Source: Rhodospirillales bacterium (GTDB taxonomy: Bacteria; Pseudomonadota; Alphaproteobacteria; ATCC43930; CGMCC-115725). From it: DNA of 64,000 bases. Location: assembly GCA_028291405.1 (NCBI GenBank), contig JAQGID010000395.1, positions 1-64,000 of the forward strand. The letters are read 5' to 3'. The position numbers were made by a program, and so were the translations under genes. This document shows positions 54,669 to 64,000 of this stretch, piece after piece (the stretch's first letter is position 1; every line of letters begins with the position of its first letter). Under the pieces are notes generated by a model that worked only from the letters and a program-made list of their open reading frames with translations, was not told where the DNA came from and did no database searches.

Positions 54669-56270
54669 CTAGTCGGCTTCCGGCGAGTGAAGACGGGGCT
54701 CGCTGAGACCGCCCTGGCGGGAAGCGACACTGGTCGGCCGCACCGGGTTGACCCCGGTCGGAATGCGCGTCGTCAGCGTCAGCACGGCGCAGGCCATCAG
54801 GGCGCCGATGATGTAAACGTCCTGGAGGGAGTTGGCGATTGCCGCGCTCAGCCGAGCGATCACCTCGGGTGGCAGCGTGTCGCGCATGCCGGGCTCGAGC
54901 AGCCGGTTCACGGCATCGCCGCCCTCGGGAACGTGCATCGCGATCCCGTGGTTGAGGATCGCGCCGAACAGTCCGGCGCCGAGCGACTGGCCGATCGTCC
55001 GCATGAACATGTTGCCGGCGGTGATTGCGCCGCGGTCGGCCCAGCCGACGGCGGTCTGGATCGAGACGAGGAAGGTCGTGTTGCTGAAACCCATGCCGCA
55101 GCCTGCGATCGCCGCAGCGCCGGCGGCCCATAGCGGTCCGTCGGCCGGCGTCATGATGATCAGCATTCCGAATCCGGCGATGACGATGAAGCCGCCGAGC
55201 ATGCCCGTGAGGCGATACGAGGTGCGCACCATGAGCCGACCGGCGACGATCGTCGCGCAGGTCCAGGACACCGATGATGCCGCGATCGAGATGCCGGCGA
55301 TCGTCGGGCTGCGTCCCATCGCGCCCTGGATATAGGTCGGCAGATAGCCGCTGCTCCCCATCATCATGGCGCCGATGGTGAAGCTGCCGAAATTGCCGAT
55401 CGCGATGATCCGGTTCCGCCACAGCCGATAGGGGACGATCGGCTCGGCGACGCCGCGCTCGTGCCGCACCAGAGCCGCGATGGCGATCGCGCCGACTGCC
55501 ACGAGGATGCCGATGGTGGACCACTCGAAGCTCTCGCCCTGAATGACGACCAGCATCAGCGAGCCGACGCTTACCATCAGCAGGAATGCGCCGAGGTAGT
55601 CGACCTCGTGCGGCCGTTTCTCGACGGTTTCGCGGAGATAGACCCCGAGGACCGTCATCGTCGCCAGGCCGACCGGCAAATTGATCCAGAAGATCAATGA
55701 CCAGTGGAGATGCTCGACGATGAACCCGCCGAGCAGCGGGCCGCCGATCGCCGAGGCGCTCCAGACGCTCGACAGCCAGCCTTGCATGCGCGCCCGCTCG
55801 GAGCCGGTATAGAGATCGCCGATGATCGTCCAGGCGATCGGCTGGACGGCGCCGGCCCCCATGCCTTGAAGGGCCCGGAAGACGATCAGCGGCACCATGC
55901 CCCAGGCGAAGCCGCAGGCCGCCGTGCTGAGCAGGAACAGCGTCCCGCCGGCGAAGAAGACGCGTTTGCGGCCGTAGAGATCGGCGAGCCGTCCATAGAT
56001 CGGCGTCGTGACCGCCTGCGCCAGAAGATAGGCGGCAAAGGCCCAGCTGAACAGGTGAAAGCCGCCGAGCTCGCCGACGATGCTCGGCATCGCCGTCGCG
56101 ACAATGGTGCCCTCGACGGCGGCCATGAACTGCGCCATGAGGCAGGCCGTCGTCACGAGGCGCCGTCGCGAAGGCGTGCCGGTGGCCAGATTCCGCGGTT
56201 CAGGTCCTTCCAAAAGACGCTCCCGGTCTACGATGGTTGGCGCGGCGGCCGGACCGTGACGCCGGCCCAT
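54669..56270 (-). CDS. MFS drug:proton antiporter, DHA2 (EmrB/QacA) family, 14 helices
   Basis: This protein of about 533 residues has roughly 14 transmembrane segments. The antiporter motif of TM1/TM2 is visible (TIVATAMPSIVGELGG; YGRLADLYGRKRVFF). TM5 motif-C-like text WSASAIGGPLLGGFIVEH follows. The start is uncertain. ATG 56270 overlaps the upstream dehydrogenase by 43 bases. A TTG at 56213 with GGGAG just upstream would begin 15 bases after that gene's stop and give a more typical N-terminus. It is last in the operon binding protein, dehydrogenase, transporter. The antiporter probably exports a toxic compound or a pathway product. Confidence 0.9.
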   Translation of the reverse strand: MGRRHGPAAAPTIVDRERLLEGPEPRNLATGTPSRRRLVTTACLMAQFMAAVEGTIVATAMPSIVGELGGFHLFSWAFAAYLLAQAVTTPIYGRLADLYGRKRVFFAGGTLFLLSTAACGFAWGMVPLIVFRALQGMGAGAVQPIAWTIIGDLYTGSERARMQGWLSSVWSASAIGGPLLGGFIVEHLHWSLIFWINLPVGLATMTVLGVYLRETVEKRPHEVDYLGAFLLMVSVGSLMLVVIQGESFEWSTIGILVAVGAIAIAALVRHERGVAEPIVPYRLWRNRIIAIGNFGSFTIGAMMMGSSGYLPTYIQGAMGRSPTIAGISIAASSVSWTCATIVAGRLMVRTSYRLTGMLGGFIVIAGFGMLIIMTPADGPLWAAGAAAIAGCGMGFSNTTFLVSIQTAVGWADRGAITAGNMFMRTIGQSLGAGLFGAILNHGIAMHVPEGGDAVNRLLEPGMRDTLPPEVIARLSAAIANSLQDVYIIGALMACAVLTLTTRIPTGVNPVRPTSVASRQGGLSEPRLHSPEAD

Positions 56271-57133
56271 CGCTCGAAGACGCGGATGATTCCATCGTAA
56301 TCCTGCTCGCCTTGCGCCGCGGCGCATTGCCAGAGCTCCATCACATTGGCACCGAGCAGGGCGGGCATTCCGGCGAGGTGCATCGTCTCGAGGTAGAGCT
56401 TCATGTCCTTGAGGCCGATGTCGAGCTTTCCCGGGCTGACGCCGGGCTGCAGCATGCGCGGCAGCTTGTCCTCGGTCGCGACGTTACGGCCGCTCCCGGC
56501 ATTGATGATCTCGAGCAGCCGCTTGGGATCGATGCCCTTCTTCGCCCCCAGCACCAGCGCCTCGCAGGCGATCGTCAGACCTGTGATCGAGATCGCATTG
56601 TTGATGACCTTGCAGATCTGGGCCTGGCCCGGCGTGTCGCCGACGTAGAAGATCTTCTTCGTCAGGGTCGCGAGGATCGGCTGGATTTCGTCGAAGGCCT
56701 TGAGGTCGCCGGCGATGATCGCGGCGAAATTACCGCTTTCGACGCCGCGCTTGCCGCCGGCACCGCCGGTAATCGGCGCATCCAGCGTCGCGACGCCCGT
56801 CCCGGCGAGCGCCTGGGCGATCTCCTCGATCGCCGGCACGCCGAGCGTTGAATTCTCGACGTAGATCCGCAGTGCCTTGCCCTCGAGGACTCCGTCCGGG
56901 CCCAGCGCGACGCGGCGGCTGATCGTGTTCGAGGGTAGGCAGGCGAAGACGATCGCGGCGCGGTCGGCGACCTCGCGCGGCGATCCCATGATCTCGGCAC
57001 CCTGGTCGCGCAGTGGCGCCATCGCCGCCGCGTCGACGTCGTAGATCGACAGCTCATAGCCGGATCTGATGAGCCCGGCGGCGAGGGCGCCGCCCATCGC
57101 GCCGGTGCCGATGAATCCGAGACGCTCCGTCAT
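56228..57133 (-). CDS. 3-hydroxyisobutyrate dehydrogenase-family NAD(P)-dependent oxidoreductase
   Basis: This 301-residue beta-hydroxyacid dehydrogenase has a Rossmann motif GFIGTGAMGG (7-16), a substrate loop DAPITGGAGGKRG (118-130; the family has DAPVSGG) and the catalytic Lys175 with Asn178/179 (CKVINNAIS). Members oxidise 3-hydroxyisobutyrate, tartronate semialdehyde or related short hydroxyacids, or reduce imines. The gene starts 22 bases after the binding-protein stop and overlaps the MFS gene, so the three are probably one operon. Exact substrate unknown. Confidence 0.92.
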   Translation of the reverse strand: MTERLGFIGTGAMGGALAAGLIRSGYELSIYDVDAAAMAPLRDQGAEIMGSPREVADRAAIVFACLPSNTISRRVALGPDGVLEGKALRIYVENSTLGVPAIEEIAQALAGTGVATLDAPITGGAGGKRGVESGNFAAIIAGDLKAFDEIQPILATLTKKIFYVGDTPGQAQICKVINNAISITGLTIACEALVLGAKKGIDPKRLLEIINAGSGRNVATEDKLPRMLQPGVSPGKLDIGLKDMKLYLETMHLAGMPALLGANVMELWQCAAAQGEQDYDGIIRVFERWAGVTVRPPRQPS

Positions 57134-57155
57134 CGCAACTCCTGCTCCTGGCTTG

Positions 57156-58124
57156 TCACCGGACCACCGGCACGAATCGCGTCGAATAGAGCGCCGCCGC
57201 CTCCGGCACGGTCTCCAGCACGCCCATCTCCTTCATCGTGCGGCGGACGACCTCGATCGCCGCGGGATCGAAGGAGCCGTCCTTGGTCGTCATGCGGACG
57301 ACCTCGTCCTTGAACGCCTTCTGCGCCGCATCCTCGCTGATTCCCATCGTCTCGGCTCCGACCTTGGCGCCGAAATCGGGATGGGCCAGGACGTAGTCGA
57401 CCGTCCTGAACCAGCCCTTCAGGAACCGCTCGACGAGTGCCGGGTCCCGCGCGATGACGCTGTTGGCGGCGAAAACGATATTGGCGTGGAAAGACTTGAT
57501 GTAGTCGCCGAAGCTCAGGAGGATCCGGACCTGGTCGTGATCCTGGGCCTCGAAGGCGGCGCCTTCGGCGAGGAGGAGGCCGTCGATCTCGCCGGTCTTG
57601 AGCGCCGCCAGACCGGCGCGCGAGGCGCCGGTCGGCAGGGCCTCGATCCCATCGTGGCCCCAGCCCATCTGCCGGGAAAGCTCATGCACCGACCAATCGG
57701 TGAGGGAGCCGGCCGACGTGACCCCGACGATTTTGCCCTTGAGATCGCCTGGGCCGCGGATCGCGCTGTCCGGGCGGACGACGAGGACGAGGTTATAGGG
57801 CGGCCCGGCGACAGCGGCCACGGCGCTGGCCGGCACGCCCTTGACCGGATATGCCAGGCCCGCACCCGAGCCGAAGCCGAACTCGATCGAGCCGGAGGCC
57901 AGCGACTGCATTGTCTGCGCCTCGCCGGCGAATTGCACGGATTCCACCTCGAGCCCGACGGTCTCCCAAATCTGTGCCTGCTGGCCGTACTGCACCATCG
58001 CCAGGATCATCGGGCCGCTCGATTTGCCGACCTTGACCTTGTCGAGCGCAAATGCGGCCCCGGCGCTGGACGCGAGCGCGAGGGCGGCGGTGATCAGGGC
58101 GGCCTGGAAAAGCCGTCTGAGCAT
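57156..58124 (-). CDS. ABC-type substrate-binding protein (NMT1/SsuA-like) without adjacent permease or ATPase
   Basis: This 322-residue periplasmic binding protein has a signal peptide (LITAALALASSAGAAFA) followed by LDKVKVGKSSGPMILAMVQY. It shows the hallmark loops MQSLASGSIEFGFGSGAG, LKGKIVGVTSAGSLTD and LKTGEIDGLLLAEG of the nitrate/sulfonate/thiamine-precursor group. GGGGAGGA lies before the ATG 58124. No permease or ATPase gene follows: the operon continues with a dehydrogenase and an MFS transporter. It either works with a transporter encoded elsewhere or acts as a sensor-type binding protein. Confidence 0.9.
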   Translation of the reverse strand: MLRRLFQAALITAALALASSAGAAFALDKVKVGKSSGPMILAMVQYGQQAQIWETVGLEVESVQFAGEAQTMQSLASGSIEFGFGSGAGLAYPVKGVPASAVAAVAGPPYNLVLVVRPDSAIRGPGDLKGKIVGVTSAGSLTDWSVHELSRQMGWGHDGIEALPTGASRAGLAALKTGEIDGLLLAEGAAFEAQDHDQVRILLSFGDYIKSFHANIVFAANSVIARDPALVERFLKGWFRTVDYVLAHPDFGAKVGAETMGISEDAAQKAFKDEVVRMTTKDGSFDPAAIEVVRRTMKEMGVLETVPEAAALYSTRFVPVVR

Positions 58125-58158
58125 TGATTTTCCTCCCCTCTTATCGTTGCCTTGCCGG

Positions 58159-58183
58159 GACGAACGCAAGAGTCGCGTTCGTC
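58159..58183. promoter_or_regulatory. Perfect inverted repeat in the binding-protein/gltB divergent region
   Basis: GACGAACGC-aagagtc-GCGTTCGTC is an exact 9-base-arm dyad 35 bases upstream of the leftward binding-protein start and 100 bases upstream of gltB. It may be a regulator site or an RNA hairpin in one of the leaders. No regulator is known from the sequence. The remaining part of this 158-base gap shows no clear promoter. Confidence 0.45.
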
Positions 58184-58282
58184 GCCGATCTTATGCATAT
58201 TACCTCCGCCGGCTCCCCGATAGGTGGATCGACTGGCGCAATCCGCATGGCTGCGGCGCGTTTTTAGTGAGAAGCAAGCTGG

Positions 58283-62920
<4,638 letters not shown>

Positions 62921-62950
62921 GCGGCGTCATCACGAAGGAATCCGCCAAGA

Positions 62951-64000
62951 ATGGGTAAGCCCACCGGCTTTCTGGAGATCGAACGGCGCGACCGCGGCTA
63001 TGAGAAGCCAGCCGTTCGCCGCAAATCCTGGAACGAGTTCGTCAAGCCGCTACCCGAGCCCGAGGTCGGCAAGCAGGCGGCGCGCTGCATGGATTGCGGC
63101 ATTCCGTTCTGCCACAACGGCTGCCCGGTCAACAATCTGATCCCGGACTGGAACAGCCTCGTTTATCGCGACCAGTGGCAGACGGCGCTTCGCAACCTGC
63201 ATTCGACGAACAATTTTCCGGAGTTCACCGGCCGCATCTGCCCGGCGCCCTGCGAGGCGGCGTGCACGCTCAACATCGACGACAACCCTGTCACCATCAA
63301 GACGATCGAATGCGCGATCGTCGACAAGGGCTGGCAGGAAGGCTGGATCGAGCCGTTCATCGCGCCGCACAAGACCGGCAAGACGGTCGCTGTCGTCGGC
63401 TCGGGCCCCGCAGGGATGGCCTGCGCCCAGCAACTCGCGCGGGTCGGCCATAGCGTCACCCTGTTCGAGAAGAGCGATCGCGTCGGCGGGCTGCTACGCT
63501 ACGGCATTCCTGACTTCAAGATGGAGAAGTGGCTGATCGACCGCCGGGTCGAGCAGATGGCGGCGGAGGGTGTCGAGTTCCGCACCGGCGTCGAGATCGG
63601 CGTCGACGTCAGCGCCGCCGCGGTGATCGACGCATTCGACGCGGTCGTCATGTCGGGCGGCGCCGAGTTGCCGCGCGATCTCGAAATTTCCGGGCGGGAG
63701 CTCGACGGCATCCATTTCGCGATGGATTTCCTGACGCAGCAGAACAAGCGCGGCGCCGGCGATTCCGAGGAACACGCAGCGCCGGATGGAACAATCTCGG
63801 CCAAGGGTAAGCACGTCGTCGTGATCGGCGGCGGCGACACGGGCTCGGATTGCATCGGCACCTCGGTGCGTCAGGGGGCCGCGTCTATCACTCAGCTCGA
63901 GATCATGCCGCGCCCGCCGGAGCATGAGGACAAGGGGCTGACCTGGCCCGATTGGCCGTTGAAGCTGCGGACTTCATCCTCGCAGGAGGAAGGCTGCGAG
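62951..64000 (+). CDS. gltD: Glutamate synthase small (beta) subunit, truncated by the window edge
   Basis: The first 350 codons of the FAD- and Fe-S-containing subunit are present; the rest lies beyond the right edge. The N-terminal adapter domain carries two cysteine groups ([15 protein letters not shown] and [14 protein letters not shown]) for the [4Fe-4S] clusters. The FAD motif is [18 protein letters not shown], and the second dinucleotide motif [20 protein letters not shown] will bind NADPH. It passes electrons to GltB. The ATG at 62951 follows AAGGA at 11 bases spacing and lies 30 bases after the gltB stop, so the two form an operon. Confidence 0.96.
   Translation, partial: MGKPTGFLEIERRDRGYEKPAVRRKSWNEFVKPLPEPEVGKQAARCMDCGIPFCHNGCPVNNLIPDWNSLVYRDQWQTALRNLHSTNNFPEFTGRICPAPCEAACTLNIDDNPVTIKTIECAIVDKGWQEGWIEPFIAPHKTGKTVAVVGSGPAGMACAQQLARVGHSVTLFEKSDRVGGLLRYGIPDFKMEKWLIDRRVEQMAAEGVEFRTGVEIGVDVSAAAVIDAFDAVVMSGGAELPRDLEISGRELDGIHFAMDFLTQQNKRGAGDSEEHAAPDGTISAKGKHVVVIGGGDTGSDCIGTSVRQGAASITQLEIMPRPPEHEDKGLTWPDWPLKLRTSSSQEEGCE

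Overview
The window is visibly G+C-rich chromosomal DNA with strong G/C third-position use. It has tightly packed operons, many periplasmic-binding-protein ABC importers and an abundance of small-molecule catabolic genes. Together these suggest a metabolically versatile alphaproteobacterium of soil or rhizosphere type (Rhizobiales/Rhodospirillales-like). This is inference from gene content; there is no rRNA marker in the window. No tRNA, rRNA, CRISPR array, insertion sequence or prophage was recognised.

Region 1 (1-15154) is a catabolic block. An ABC importer cut by the left edge (substrate-binding protein plus ATPase) diverges from a YtcJ-type amidohydrolase across an intergenic region with a perfect 15-bp palindrome. 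A Tat-exported amidohydrolase, an amidase and a TetR regulator follow. The regulator faces a plus-strand run: Rieske dioxygenase alpha and beta subunits, an arylformamidase-like hydrolase, a split indolepyruvate-oxidoreductase-like enzyme (IorA, then IorB fused to an extra domain), a transglutaminase-like protein and a crotonase-fold protein lacking the hydratase glutamates.

Region 2 (15166-25913) is an efflux locus. An MdtABC-like RND system (adaptor, two different permeases, NodT-type outer-membrane lipoprotein) is read leftward. A second, unpartnered adaptor diverges from it. An EF-hand, low-complexity protein follows.

Region 3 (27094-30387) is the most unusual locus. It is a five-gene, translationally coupled operon of a taurine/nitrate-type ABC importer (binding protein, ATPase, permease) followed by a degenerate IscU/NifU-like protein and a DsrE-like protein. 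Three of its five products carry vicinal cysteines. A coupled uptake and sulfur (or selenium/metal) relay role is plausible but unproven. An Nramp metal transporter diverges from it, and glycogen phosphorylase follows.

Region 4 (34625-47511) is a twelve-gene minus-strand operon with almost every junction overlapping. Two complete branched-chain-amino-acid-type (Liv) importers bracket an acyl-CoA/aryl-CoA ligase and a UbiD-family decarboxylase, and the operon ends in a crotonase. This looks like an uptake, activation and decarboxylation cassette for an aromatic or alpha,beta-unsaturated carboxylic acid.

Region 5 (47674-58124) holds mostly single genes: a lipoprotein of the transglutaminase-like cysteine proteinase family, HMG-CoA-lyase-like enzyme, flavin-reductase-like and PNPOx-like proteins, a methanethiol S-methyltransferase-like membrane protein, a 4-oxalocrotonate tautomerase, a winged-helix/TPR regulator, and an operon of an orphan binding protein, a 3-hydroxyisobutyrate-dehydrogenase-family enzyme and a DHA2 drug/proton antiporter. 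Region 6 (58283-end) is glutamate synthase gltB and the start of gltD, the only clearly central-metabolic genes here.
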